A stretch of DNA of 50,153 nt from CAYNMC01 sp964398365 (GCA_964398365.1 CAYNMC010000032.1:1-50153); one strand, 5' to 3'. Positions 7,465 to 15,404 are shown, counted from the stretch's first letter. Made by a program: numbers and translations. Notes: a model not told the origin generated them from the sequence alone.

Positions 7465-8514
7465 ATGAAAGAAAAAATAGCGCTAATTTCTGTTTTAGCA
7501 AATTTAATTTTAGCTGTTGGAAAGATTCCGGCGGGAATACTCTCAAACTCGACCGCTGTTTTAGCTGAAGGTATCCATTCTTTGATGGATATTTTATCCT
7601 CAGCAATTGGCTATCTTGGCATTAAAATAGCTAAGAAACCGGAAGACCAGAAACATCCTTATGGACATTATAAATTTGAAGTTTTGGCCGGTTTCTTAAT
7701 CACTTTAATTTTGTTCGGAACAGGTGCAGGGATTGTTTACGAAGCCTATCAAAAATTTTTAAGTCCTTCGTTAACCAAACTCTCTTTTAGTGCTTTTGCC
7801 GTCATGCTTTTTTCCGCCTTGGTTAATGAGGGTATGGCCCGCCTAAAGATTCATTATGGGAAGAGAGAAAATTCGGTCAGCCTTCTTTCCGACGGAATTC
7901 ATTCCCGGGTGGATGTTTTGGCTTCATTGGCGGTTTTTGGAGGTTTATTTTTAACTCAATATTGGATTTATACTGATGCTCTTTTGGCATTTTTCATTGG
8001 ACTTTATATTATTAAGGAATCGTTTTCTTTAGGCAGAGAAGCTACTGACTCTTTGCTTGATGTTTCTGCCGGAGCAGAGATTGAAGAAAAGATAAGATTA
8101 ACTGCCAGCCAGCAAAATATTAAGATTGATTCTTTAAAGACACAAAAAAAGGGTTCGGTGGCCACTGCCAATTTGGAGATCACTTTGCCTAAAAATTTGA
8201 GTGTTGAGGAAGCGACAAAAATTTCCAATAATTTGAGGGAAAAACTAATGGAGGCAGTTGATAATCTTTCTTATGTGGCGATTCAGATTAAAAGTCATGA
8301 AGTGGAAACCGGATTTTACAAACCGGGTTTTGGCCGAGGTTTTGGCTGGCAAAGAAGGGGTAAGTTTAAAGGCCAAATTAAGGAGGCTTCAGGTCAAGGT
8401 CCGGGAAGTTGGTGTGTTTGCCCAAAATGCGGTTATAAAGTTGTCCATCAGGCGGGAGTTCCTTGTTCCATTTTAAAGTGCCCAAATTGCGGAACAACTT
8501 TAGAAAGAAAATAA
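7465..8514 (+). CDS. cation diffusion facilitator transporter with C-terminal zinc ribbon
   Basis: 349 residues; a proton-coupled efflux carrier for divalent metals such as Zn2+, Fe2+ or Mn2+. Six membrane spans lie in the first about 200 residues, with the metal-site motifs HSLMD (helix 2) and HSRVD (helix 5), then the cytoplasmic ferredoxin-like domain (about 210-280). A Gly/Arg-rich linker leads to an added C-terminal zinc ribbon with CPKCGY and CPNCGTTL (about residues 315-345), which is not part of the ordinary family and may sense or buffer metal. It is tightly spaced in the operon (5 bases from the gene before, 1 from the next) and has an ArsR-type operator at the operon promoter. Confidence 0.9.
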   Translation: MKEKIALISVLANLILAVGKIPAGILSNSTAVLAEGIHSLMDILSSAIGYLGIKIAKKPEDQKHPYGHYKFEVLAGFLITLILFGTGAGIVYEAYQKFLSPSLTKLSFSAFAVMLFSALVNEGMARLKIHYGKRENSVSLLSDGIHSRVDVLASLAVFGGLFLTQYWIYTDALLAFFIGLYIIKESFSLGREATDSLLDVSAGAEIEEKIRLTASQQNIKIDSLKTQKKGSVATANLEITLPKNLSVEEATKISNNLREKLMEAVDNLSYVAIQIKSHEVETGFYKPGFGRGFGWQRRGKFKGQIKEASGQGPGSWCVCPKCGYKVVHQAGVPCSILKCPNCGTTLERK

Positions 8515-8515
8515 A

Positions 8516-8806
8516 ATGCCAAGGCCGAGAATACCAAGATGTGTCAGATTTAGTCCGAATGTCTATTTTTTTAAACCCCAAGGTATTCCTTTGAGAATGC
8601 TTGAGGAGGTTGTTTTGTTGCCAGACGAGCTTGAGGCTTTGAAACTTTATGAAGTTGACGGTTTGGCGCAAACTCAGGCCGCGGAAAAAATGAAAATTTC
8701 CCAACCGACTTTTGCCAGAATTTTAGCTAGCGGCCAGAAAAAAGTGGCAGAAGCAATTATTAAAGGAAAAGCAATTAAGATAGAGAGAGGAGGTGAAGAA
8801 AAATGA
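8516..8806 (+). CDS. DUF134-family HTH protein
   Basis: 96 residues. The N-terminus MPRPRIPRCVRFSPNVYFFKP and the following PLRMLEEVVLLPDELEALKL are typical of the DUF134 family. A helix-turn-helix follows at about 50-80 (GLAQTQAAEKMKISQPTFAR). Such proteins are predicted DNA-binding regulators usually found with NifX-like genes, as here. It overlaps the next gene by 4 bases. Its target is unknown; the operon it sits in is the obvious candidate. Confidence 0.85.
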   Translation: MPRPRIPRCVRFSPNVYFFKPQGIPLRMLEEVVLLPDELEALKLYEVDGLAQTQAAEKMKISQPTFARILASGQKKVAEAIIKGKAIKIERGGEEK

Positions 8807-9060
8807 CATACAATTTGATATCCGATGCTGAAAAACAGGACGAAAAGGCAAAAAATTTAGCTCGGGCAAGACAATCTTTAATTGAAGAGCTTGATGCGAT
8901 TAATGTTTATGAAGAAAGATTCCAGGCAAGCAAAGATAAAAAATTAAAGAAAATTCTTGCCCATAATCGCGATGAAGAAAAAGAACACGCGGCCATGCTT
9001 GTGGAATACCTAAGAAAAAATGATACTACCTTTAACAAAATGTTTGAGGAGCATGATTAA
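8803..9060 (+). CDS. encapsulated-ferritin-like (EncFtn-type) protein
   Basis: 85 residues, two helices. The arrangement SLIEELDAINVYEERF then HNRDEEKEHAAMLVEYLR matches EncFtn-type ferritin-like proteins, whose Glu (EEL) and ExxH residues form a ferroxidase site across a dimer. GAGGTGAAG precedes the ATG, which overlaps the DUF134 gene by 4 bases. EncFtn is normally packaged inside an encapsulin shell through a C-terminal targeting peptide. Here the C-terminus (FNKMFEEHD) has no obvious targeting sequence and no encapsulin gene is in the window, so it may act free. Iron oxidation/storage is inferred from the family. Confidence 0.75.
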   Translation: MTYNLISDAEKQDEKAKNLARARQSLIEELDAINVYEERFQASKDKKLKKILAHNRDEEKEHAAMLVEYLRKNDTTFNKMFEEHD

Positions 9061-9075
9061 GTTTAAGACTTATAG

Positions 9076-10182
9076 ATGAAAAAATTATTATTTATTATTA
9101 TTTTATTATTTTTTTGCCTATTGCCGCCGGGATTTGTTCGTGCCCAAGGCGAATCCGGGGAACAATCCCCCAAAGAAGAAACTCTAGAAGCTACCATTAC
9201 CAATATTTTGGAAGAAAAAGAAATTGAGGTAATGGAGAAAAAACAGTTGTTTCAAAAATTGGAACTTCTCGTGACAAAGGGCTCTTTAAAAGATAAAAAG
9301 ATTGTGATTGAAAATGGCAATCTACCGTTGGCTAATTTGCAAAAATTTAAAACCGGAGATGAAGTGATAGTTAGCTATGGTAAGGATTTTGAAGGTAAAG
9401 ATAATTTCTATATTACTGACTATATAAGAAGAAACTCTTTATTTTGGCTATTTGCTATTTTTATTATCTTGGTTGTTGTAATCGGCAAATGGCGCGGTTT
9501 AACTTCTCTTTTAGGCTTGGTTTTATCTTTTGGAGTTATTTTTGTTTTTATCTTGCCCAATGTCGCTAAAGGTGTAGATCCAGTTCAAACCGCTATTCTG
9601 GGCGCCTGTTTTATGATTCCCCTTACTTTTTATCTTTCTCATGGCTTTAATAAAAAAACTACTATAGCCGTGTTAGGTACAGTAATTACGCTGATAATTA
9701 CCGGCATTTTAGCCAATATTTTTGTGGAAGCAACAAAATTAACAGGTTTTGTTTCTGAAGAAGCCGGTTTCCTGCAATCCTACAAACCAGATTTAATAAA
9801 TATGAAAGGGTTATTACTGGCAGGTATTATTATTGGTGTTTTAGGGGTTTTGGACGATATTACCGTCTCCCAATCAGCTATTGTTTTTCAGTTAAAAGAC
9901 GCTAATCCGAAGATTAAAATGGCTGAGCTTTACCAAAGAGCGATGAATGTTGGTCAAGACCATATTGCTTCAATGGTTAATACATTAGTTTTGGTTTATG
10001 CAGGAGCGGCCTTACCTTTATTGCTGATTTTTATTAATAATCCTCGCCCTTTCAGTGAAATAATTAATTACGAAATTATCGCTGATGAGGTCGTGCGGAC
10101 TTTAGTTGGTAGTATTGGTTTAACTTTAGCTGTACCGATTACAACCGTAATTGCAGTTTTAGTAATAGAGCATAAATCCTAA
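9076..10182 (+). CDS. YibE/F-like membrane protein
   Basis: 368 residues. A signal-type hydrophobic N-terminus (about 1-23) is followed by an extracytoplasmic beta-rich domain (about 30-120) and then seven or eight membrane spans (about 130-365) that match the YibE/F family, including LGVLDDITVSQSAIVFQL and the tail segment LVGSIGLTLAVPITTVIAV. The family is a conserved membrane protein of unknown substrate, sometimes linked to solute or metal export. It is the last gene of the 6464 operon, 15 bases after the EncFtn-like gene, with only a weak ribosome binding site. Confidence 0.85.
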   Translation: MKKLLFIIILLFFCLLPPGFVRAQGESGEQSPKEETLEATITNILEEKEIEVMEKKQLFQKLELLVTKGSLKDKKIVIENGNLPLANLQKFKTGDEVIVSYGKDFEGKDNFYITDYIRRNSLFWLFAIFIILVVVIGKWRGLTSLLGLVLSFGVIFVFILPNVAKGVDPVQTAILGACFMIPLTFYLSHGFNKKTTIAVLGTVITLIITGILANIFVEATKLTGFVSEEAGFLQSYKPDLINMKGLLLAGIIIGVLGVLDDITVSQSAIVFQLKDANPKIKMAELYQRAMNVGQDHIASMVNTLVLVYAGAALPLLLIFINNPRPFSEIINYEIIADEVVRTLVGSIGLTLAVPITTVIAVLVIEHKS

Positions 10183-10204
10183 GTTTTCGTTAGCAGCTAT
10201 TATC

Positions 10205-10251
10205 TTGACAATTTTACTTCTTATCTATAATATATGAATATGAATTCATAT
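10205..10251 (+). promoter_or_regulatory. arsR promoter with overlapping palindromic operator
   Basis: TTGACA at 10205-10210 is followed by TATAAT (10226-10231, 15-base spacing) or TAATAT (10228-10233, 17-base spacing). ATATGAATTCATAT (10238-10251) is a perfect 14-bp palindrome, and TGAA-N6-TTCA fits at 10235-10248. The site covers the expected transcription start, so autorepression by the ArsR-family product is likely. Confidence 0.65.
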
Positions 10252-10563
10252 AGTTGTTGCTCGGCAAAGGCTAAGGAGCTAAAACAAGTAGCTAAACTAT
10301 CAAGTTTATTAAAGATTGTTTCAGAAGAAAACCGGCTTAAACTATTATGTATTTTAAGAAAGGGAAAACATTGTGTATGTGAGTTGATGAAGCATGTGAA
10401 TATGTCCCAGAGCCTCGTTTCCCATCATCTATCAGATCTAAAAGAAGCCGGAATTGTGATTGACGATAAAAGAGGGCTTCGTGTCTATTATTCACTTACC
10501 GCTAAAGGCAAACACATTACCGATTTATTGTTTCAAATTTCCGGAATGGAGGTGAAAATATGA
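10240..10563 (+). CDS. ArsR/SmtB-family metal(loid)-responsive repressor
   Basis: About 107 residues. A winged helix-turn-helix spans about 15-100, with KHCVCELMKHVNMSQSLVSHHL carrying the CVC pair of ArsR/CadC-type thiolate sites at the start of the DNA-reading region. More cysteines sit at the N-terminus (SYSCCSAK), as in CadC-like sensors. Such proteins leave the DNA on binding As(III), Cd(II), Pb(II) or Zn(II). I prefer the ATG at 10240 over the one at 10234 because the predicted transcription start falls on it and no ribosome binding site exists, implying a leaderless mRNA. A 16-codon ORF (MTKNIFSSTLGFIFRV) starts at its stop codon and is probably a remnant. Confidence 0.88.
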   Translation: MNSYSCCSAKAKELKQVAKLSSLLKIVSEENRLKLLCILRKGKHCVCELMKHVNMSQSLVSHHLSDLKEAGIVIDDKRGLRVYYSLTAKGKHITDLLFQISGMEVKI

Positions 10564-10670
10564 CCAAAAATATATTCTCATCTACTTTGGGATTCATATT
10601 TAGGGTTTAAGTTAAAATTTATCTTAAAATCTCTTATATTTTTAGAGAGGGATTTTATTAGGAGGAAATT

Positions 10671-10913
10671 ATGAAAATTCAAGTTTTGGGTTCTGGTTGT
10701 CCAACTTGTAAAAAGTTATATGAGCTAACTGAGCAGGCAGTGAAAGAATTAAATCTCAACGAAGAGGTTGAGTATATTACCGATGTGTCAAAGATCGTGG
10801 AAATGGGTGTAATGTCTAGTCCTGTTCTTGCTGTTGATGGCAAACCAGTTTTGGTAGGCTACGTGCCTGATGTTGAGAAAATTAAAAATCTTTTGAAAGA
10901 GGCAAAAAAATAA
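10671..10913 (+). CDS. MTH895/TM0996-type thioredoxin-like protein
   Basis: 80 residues; a minimal thioredoxin-fold redox protein with active site SGCPTCKKL near the N-terminus and the cis-proline segment SSPVLAVDGKPVLVGYVP. Members of this family accompany ArsP-type permeases and the ArsEFG organoarsenical cassette, where the ArsE component is of this small thioredoxin kind. A TAGGAGGAA ribosome binding site precedes the ATG. It sits 2 bases before the permease gene, so it probably supplies reducing equivalents or delivers the substrate to it. Confidence 0.85.
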   Translation: MKIQVLGSGCPTCKKLYELTEQAVKELNLNEEVEYITDVSKIVEMGVMSSPVLAVDGKPVLVGYVPDVEKIKNLLKEAKK

Positions 10914-10915
10914 CT

Positions 10916-11902
10916 ATGGATATTTTTCAACCAATACAGTTATTAGCGGATTGGGCAGTATACGGTGTTTTCCATTTAACACCGAAAACACATCTTGCAG
11001 AGAGTCTAAATTTTTTTATTTATGATTCGATCAAGATTTTTCTTCTGCTTTTAGTTATTAATTATTTTATGGCGTCTGTCCGTTATTATCTGCCGACAGA
11101 AAAAATTCGTGATTTTCTGACAAAAAGAAAATGGTACGGTTTAGATTATTTATTGGCTTCCTCATTTGGGGTGATTACTCCTTTTTGTTCCTGTTCCTCT
11201 ATTCCTCTTTTTGTAGGTTTTTTATCAGCGGGAATTCCCCTAGGAGTGACTTTGGCTTTCCTGATTACTTCGCCTTTGATTAATGAAGCCTCAATTGCTA
11301 TTTTTATTGGCCTTTTTGGGTTTAAAATCACAATTATGTATGTGTTGTCAGGAGTTGCGATTGGTATGGCGGCAGGAATGGTGTTGGGGAAAATGGGACT
11401 GGAAAAAGAAATAGATGATAATCTGAAAATGATCATCAAAAAATCTAAGGATAAAACACAACAATTATTAAAACGGGAAAAAGAGAGTTTAAAAAAGTTG
11501 TTAATTCAATTTTGGCATGAAGGGTGGGGTTTAACGAGAAAAATTTTTACTTATGTTTTGATAGGTGTTGGTCTTGGAGCAATTATCCACGGTTATGTAC
11601 CGATAGGATTTTTTGAACAGTATCTTAAAAATGGCAACCTTTGGTCTGTACCACTGGCGGCAATTTTAGCTGTTCCTCTTTATTCCAATGCCGTTGGTGT
11701 CATTCCGATTATGGAGGCATTAGTTGATAAAGGAGTGCCTTTTGGAACAGCCTTGGCTTTTATGATGGCAACGGTTGGATTATCTTTACCTGAGGCTTTA
11801 ATATTGAAACGCGCCATGAAAAATAAACTTTTAATAATTTTTTTTCTGGTTGTTACTTTAGGAATAATCTTTATAGGTTATCTGTTTAACACACTTTTAT
11901 AA
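10916..11902 (+). CDS. arsP: ArsP/DUF318-family permease
   Basis: 328 residues with about eight membrane spans in two halves joined by a lysine-rich cytoplasmic loop (about 165-195). The family signature TPFCSCSSIPLFVG (about residues 86-99) holds the cysteines used by ArsP for trivalent organoarsenicals; related SO_0444-type members move Cu or Zn instead. The second half repeats the fold with VPLYSNAVGVIPIMEAL. Its position directly behind an ArsR sensor and a thioredoxin-like gene, and before ArsF/ArsG-like genes, supports metal(loid) export. The exact substrate is not shown by the sequence. Confidence 0.85.
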   Translation: MDIFQPIQLLADWAVYGVFHLTPKTHLAESLNFFIYDSIKIFLLLLVINYFMASVRYYLPTEKIRDFLTKRKWYGLDYLLASSFGVITPFCSCSSIPLFVGFLSAGIPLGVTLAFLITSPLINEASIAIFIGLFGFKITIMYVLSGVAIGMAAGMVLGKMGLEKEIDDNLKMIIKKSKDKTQQLLKREKESLKKLLIQFWHEGWGLTRKIFTYVLIGVGLGAIIHGYVPIGFFEQYLKNGNLWSVPLAAILAVPLYSNAVGVIPIMEALVDKGVPFGTALAFMMATVGLSLPEALILKRAMKNKLLIIFFLVVTLGIIFIGYLFNTLL

Positions 11903-11908
11903 ATCTTT

Positions 11909-12400
11909 ATGAATAAGAAAATACTATTAATATTTCTTTTAGTGATTACTTCCCTGGTTGGTTTAAGTTTTTTAGGCAAAAGTAAAAAAACAAACGAACA
12001 GGTATTAAGCACCTCTCAAATTAACAATAATAATCTGTCTTCAAGTCCAACAGTAACCATTATTCCTGCTGATAAGATAGAAGTCGTTCATTTCCACGGC
12101 ACGCAACAGTGTTGGTCGTGTATTACCGTAGGAGAATATGCCCTCAAAACCATCAAGGAAAAGTTTCCAGAAGAGTTTGCTTCAGGAAAGATTGTTTATA
12201 AGGACATTAACGGCGAGTTAAAAGAAAACCAGGAGATTGTGGTTAAGTATCAAGCCAGAGGATCGTCTTTGTTCATAAATACTATTCGGGATGAGCAAGA
12301 TAATATCGAAGAAGATGTAACTGTCTGGCGGTTGGTAAACAGCGAAAGTCAATTTATAAACTATTTTGAAAATAAATTGAAAACTTTATTGGGTAAATAA
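11909..12400 (+). CDS. ArsF-like membrane-anchored thioredoxin-fold protein
   Basis: 163 residues. N-terminal anchor (about 4-22), a Ser/Asn-rich linker, then a thioredoxin-like domain with HFHGTQQCWSCITVGEYAL (CxxC at about residues 67-70) and a strand VVKYQARGSSLFI. This is the pattern of proteins annotated as nitrophenyl-compound nitroreductase subunit ArsF. It lies 2 bases before the ArsG-like permease, as in known arsEFG sets. Its likely job is to pass electrons or thiol-bound substrate at the outer membrane face to the permease pair; that is inferred. Confidence 0.78.
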   Translation: MNKKILLIFLLVITSLVGLSFLGKSKKTNEQVLSTSQINNNNLSSSPTVTIIPADKIEVVHFHGTQQCWSCITVGEYALKTIKEKFPEEFASGKIVYKDINGELKENQEIVVKYQARGSSLFINTIRDEQDNIEEDVTVWRLVNSESQFINYFENKLKTLLGK

Positions 12401-12402
12401 CT

Positions 12403-13116
12403 ATGGACACGATTAATTATCTTATCGACACTTATAATATTCCTGTTTTGACAGCCTTTCTTATTGGTATCTTAACTTCCATTAGCCCTTGTCCTTTGGC
12501 AACCAACATTACCGCCATTGCCTACATTTCCAAAGATATTAAGACACCACGCCATACGCTTTTGAATGGCTTGTTTTATACGCTTGGTCGAGGTATCACT
12601 TATACAATTCTAGCAACTTTAATTTACTTTGGTTTATCTTCATTTCAGATATCACGTATTTTTCAAGGTTGGGGAGATAAGGTTTTAGGGGTGGTTTTGA
12701 TTCTAATTGGACTGGTTATGTTTGGAGTAATTAAAATTAACTTGCCGAGTAGAGGTAAAAGATTTGAGCAGTTTAAGGAAAAGATTGCCTCAAAAGGATT
12801 CTTTGGGGCAATACTTTTAGGTGTCATCTTTGCTTTGGCGTTTTGTCCGTATAGCGGAGTCTTATTTTTCGGCATGCTTATTCCTTTGGTTCTAAAGTCC
12901 AATGAAGCTCTACTTTTGCCGTTTCTTTTTGCTCTTGGTACTGGATTGCCAGTCATAATTTTTTCATTCCTCATTGCTTTTAGCATGCAACGAGTCGGTC
13001 AGGCTTTCTCTGCTGTACAAAAAATCGAAGCGGTCAGCAGAAAAGTTATTGCCAGTGTTTTTCTATTAACAGGAATTTATTATTTACAGTTTTTAATTAA
13101 ATGGCTTTTAGCTTAA
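12403..13116 (+). CDS. ArsG/CcdA-like permease
   Basis: 237 residues, six spans of the LysE/DsbD-CcdA fold. Helix 1 carries TSISPCPLATN and helix 4 ALAFCPYSGVLFFG: the paired cysteine-proline motifs of CcdA/DsbD electron carriers and of ArsG-type aromatic arsenical efflux permeases. Between ArsF-like and FmdB-like genes, ArsG-like is the better label. It may either transfer electrons across the membrane to the thioredoxin-fold partners or export the arsenical. Confidence 0.8.
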   Translation: MDTINYLIDTYNIPVLTAFLIGILTSISPCPLATNITAIAYISKDIKTPRHTLLNGLFYTLGRGITYTILATLIYFGLSSFQISRIFQGWGDKVLGVVLILIGLVMFGVIKINLPSRGKRFEQFKEKIASKGFFGAILLGVIFALAFCPYSGVLFFGMLIPLVLKSNEALLLPFLFALGTGLPVIIFSFLIAFSMQRVGQAFSAVQKIEAVSRKVIASVFLLTGIYYLQFLIKWLLA

Positions 13117-13320
13117 ATGCCAATATATAATTTTGTCTGCCAAAAATGTCAAAATAGCTTTTCTTTAGAGGCTACTTTCGAGGAATATGATAAAAAAGAA
13201 CCGAAGAAATTTTGTTGTCCGAAATGCGGTTCGAAAAAGATAAAACAAACTTTTGGCAACATATTTTTTGTTAAAAATGGTAGTGGTAAAAACAGCATCC
13301 GCTGCAATTGTGGAAGCTAA
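13117..13320 (+). CDS. FmdB-type zinc ribbon protein
   Basis: 67 residues starting MPIYNFVCQKCQNSF, with CQKC (about 9-12) and CPKCGSKKIKQ (about 35-38) forming the zinc site of the FmdB family of putative regulatory proteins. Two further cysteines at the end (RCNCGS) are extra. It starts at the base after the stop codon of the previous gene, so it is part of the same transcript. Function of the family is unsettled. Confidence 0.8.
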   Translation: MPIYNFVCQKCQNSFSLEATFEEYDKKEPKKFCCPKCGSKKIKQTFGNIFFVKNGSGKNSIRCNCGS

Positions 13321-13332
13321 AAGGAGGCAAGT

Positions 13333-13761
13333 ATGGATAAAAACAGTTTTGAGTATTGGCACGGCATCAAACGCAGTGAAATTGACTGGTGTCCTGTGAT
13401 TGACGAGGAGAAATGCGTCGGTTGCGGCATCTGTGTTATTACCTGTGGCAGAGGTGTGTATAAATATGATTACGAAAAAAAGAAATCAAAAGTGGTTAAT
13501 CCCAATAACTGCATGGTCGCCTGCCAAACTTGTGCCAATCTATGTCCGGTAGAGGCGATTAGTTTTACCAAAGAACCGCAAACTACCAGAGATAAGGCCC
13601 AATCAATTATTAAAGAAACCGGCGTATTTGCTAATGTAAAAAAGGAACTGGAAGAGAAGAAAGAAAGAATTATCTGGAAAAATATTTTAAGATCACATTT
13701 TACCTATCTGATTTTTTATTGGTTGGTATCGGCGCCCTTCTTTGGTATTTTGTGCCATTAG
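13333..13761 (+). CDS. 4Fe-4S ferredoxin with C-terminal membrane segment
   Basis: 142 residues. Two cluster motifs: CVGCGICVITCGRG (about residues 28-39) and CMVACQTCANLCP (about 57-69, atypically spaced), so two 4Fe-4S clusters are likely. The C-terminal 20 residues (LIFYWLVSAPFFGILC) are hydrophobic and may attach it to the membrane. AAGGAGGCAAG precedes the ATG. In the middle of a thiol-redox operon it is a candidate electron donor for the CcdA-like and thioredoxin-like partners. Confidence 0.82.
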   Translation: MDKNSFEYWHGIKRSEIDWCPVIDEEKCVGCGICVITCGRGVYKYDYEKKKSKVVNPNNCMVACQTCANLCPVEAISFTKEPQTTRDKAQSIIKETGVFANVKKELEEKKERIIWKNILRSHFTYLIFYWLVSAPFFGILCH

Positions 13762-13795
13762 GCACAATCATTGTGTCTTTATTGGTTTTTTAATT

Positions 13796-14215
13796 ATGCA
13801 AAAACAAAAAATTATAACAAGCATTTTGGTTTTAGTTATCGTTGGACTTCTTATAATCATTATCCTTGGCAGTAAAAATAAGACTAAGGACACCGCTAGA
13901 ATGAAAAACGACCAAAGTGTTCCTGAAATAGTTGAAGTTGGTAAGAAAATACCGATTTTCTTCTATGGCAATACCTGTCCGCACTGTAAGGATGTTGAAG
14001 AATGGATGGAAAATAATAAAATTAAGGAGAAGATGGAAATTATTAAGAAAGAGGTTTATGACAATAAGGCGAATGCTCAAGAATTGTCTTTAGCCGCTCA
14101 AAGTTGCGGCTTAGACACAAACAATATTGGTGTGCCTTTTCTCTATGCCGAAAACAAGTGTTTTATAGGCACACCCGATATTATAAATTATTTATCAGAG
14201 AAAGCAGGATTATGA
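13796..14215 (+). CDS. membrane-anchored thioredoxin-fold protein (CPHC)
   Basis: 139 residues. One N-terminal span (about 7-25), then a glutaredoxin/thioredoxin-like domain with YGNTCPHCKDVEEWM (CPHC) and the cis-proline region IGVPFLYAENKCFIGTPDIINYL, typical of small outward-facing thiol oxidoreductases in this group. I place the start at 13796, not at the frame's first codon at 13742, because the anchor begins there and the upstream part overlaps the ferredoxin gene. Its stop overlaps the next gene (ATGA). Confidence 0.78.
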   Translation: MQKQKIITSILVLVIVGLLIIIILGSKNKTKDTARMKNDQSVPEIVEVGKKIPIFFYGNTCPHCKDVEEWMENNKIKEKMEIIKKEVYDNKANAQELSLAAQSCGLDTNNIGVPFLYAENKCFIGTPDIINYLSEKAGL

Positions 14216-14715
14216 AATTAAAGTTAGTTATTTTATCGGCCTTATTATTTTTAGCTTTTCCGGGAAAAGCCTTAGCGGTCTGTCCTGTTTGCACGGTTGC
14301 CGTTGGCGCAGGTTTAGGTCTTTGCCGGTTTTTGGGAATTGACGATACAATCTCCGGGATTTGGATTGGAGGACTGATTTTATCTAGCGGGCTTTGGCTG
14401 GCGGACTTTTTAAAAAAGAAAAATTGGCAAATTAAATATTTAGATTTTTGGTCAGTAGCGCTTTTTTCCTTGTTAGTAGTTTTACCTTTGGCAGGGATGG
14501 GCTTTATTGGTTTGCCGGCGAATAAGCTTTGGGGAATGGATAAGCTTTTGCTGGGTATGGGAGTGGGAGCGGGAGTTTTTTTGTTGGGAGTTTGGGCAGA
14601 CAAGTTTTTACGCAGGAAAAATAATGGCAAGGTTTATATTTATTATCAAAAGGTTATTTTGCCGGTTTTGTTTTTGACAATTGCCAGTTTTATTTTTTAT
14701 CTTGTTACCTGTTAA
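14212..14715 (+). CDS. membrane protein with CPVC motif, unknown
   Basis: 167 residues; signal-like N-terminus ending ALAVCPVCTVAVGAGLGLCRFLG, with the CxxC pair just outside the first span, then four further membrane spans. The CPVC near a membrane face and its ATGA overlap with the CPHC thioredoxin gene suggest it is that protein's redox partner in the membrane. No named family recognised with confidence. Confidence 0.72.
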   Translation: MKLKLVILSALLFLAFPGKALAVCPVCTVAVGAGLGLCRFLGIDDTISGIWIGGLILSSGLWLADFLKKKNWQIKYLDFWSVALFSLLVVLPLAGMGFIGLPANKLWGMDKLLLGMGVGAGVFLLGVWADKFLRRKNNGKVYIYYQKVILPVLFLTIASFIFYLVTC

Positions 14716-14733
14716 CAGAAAAGGAGGGATTTT

Positions 14734-15282
14734 ATGGCTAATCAAGATGACATTCAAAAATTTTTAGAAAAAGTAAAAAAGATGGAAAAAGGAGAAAAAC
14801 TTGACCTTTCTTCTGATGAAGATTTATCCATTGGCATTATGAACTTGATTTCCATGGAGGAACATTTCTTTTTTACTTACAATAAGACTCAAGACGAGAA
14901 ATATCTTGACCTTCTTAATGAGGTAAGAGAAATGCGGAAAAGTTTACTTAAAAGAATTATTAAGGATTATGAAGGCGAAATTTGGTGTATCAGTAAACAT
15001 TTATTAGCTGCTTCAATGCGGTTGATGGAGGTGGGAACTAAAACGCTTACTAAAGGAGAAAAAAAGGCTGCCGAAGATTTATTTCAAAAATCTTATCAGC
15101 TTTACAGCTTATTTTGGGGATTAAACTTGGGATTAGTGAAGACTAAAGATACAAAACAATCTGAAACAAGCAAGGTTACGTTTCTCAGCGATAATTCTCG
15201 GCCCAAAGCGAAGGGCTCAGTTAATATTTTTGAAAAATTAGGAGAATTGGTGCAAAAGGTGATTGATTGTTGTAAAGAATAA
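14734..15282 (+). CDS. helical cytoplasmic protein, unknown
   Basis: 182 residues, mostly alpha-helical by pattern, no signal or span. A conserved-looking acidic/aromatic core (IGIMNLISMEEHFFFTYNKT, then LLNEVREMRKSLLKRIIKD and WCISKHLLAASMRLMEVG) suggests a four-helix bundle; the E-H residues could bind metal but no ferritin motif is complete. It ends with CCKE. AAAGGAGGGAT precedes the ATG and it closes the redox operon. Function unknown. Confidence 0.7.
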   Translation: MANQDDIQKFLEKVKKMEKGEKLDLSSDEDLSIGIMNLISMEEHFFFTYNKTQDEKYLDLLNEVREMRKSLLKRIIKDYEGEIWCISKHLLAASMRLMEVGTKTLTKGEKKAAEDLFQKSYQLYSLFWGLNLGLVKTKDTKQSETSKVTFLSDNSRPKAKGSVNIFEKLGELVQKVIDCCKE

Positions 15283-15360
15283 ATTAAGGATAATTCTTGA
15301 TAGTTGTGAAAACTTTGTTTTTAAAATTTACGGCTTTTTACTGATTTGAAAGATATTAAA

Positions 15361-15391
15361 AAGCCCCGCTTAGGAAACGGGGCTTACAAAG
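15361..15391 (-). terminator. terminator of the Hsp20 gene
   Basis: AAGCCCCG (15361-15368) pairs with CGGGGCTT (15378-15385). Read on the minus strand the stem is followed by TTTTT, and it lies 20 bases after the Hsp20 stop codon. Confidence 0.8.
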
Positions 15392-15404
15392 AAAAAAAGG
15401 GTTT

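Noticed and set aside
14181..14630. 149-codon minus-strand ORF
   Set aside because: Antisense shadow of the CPVC membrane protein; Lys/Pro-rich translation typical of the complement of a membrane protein.
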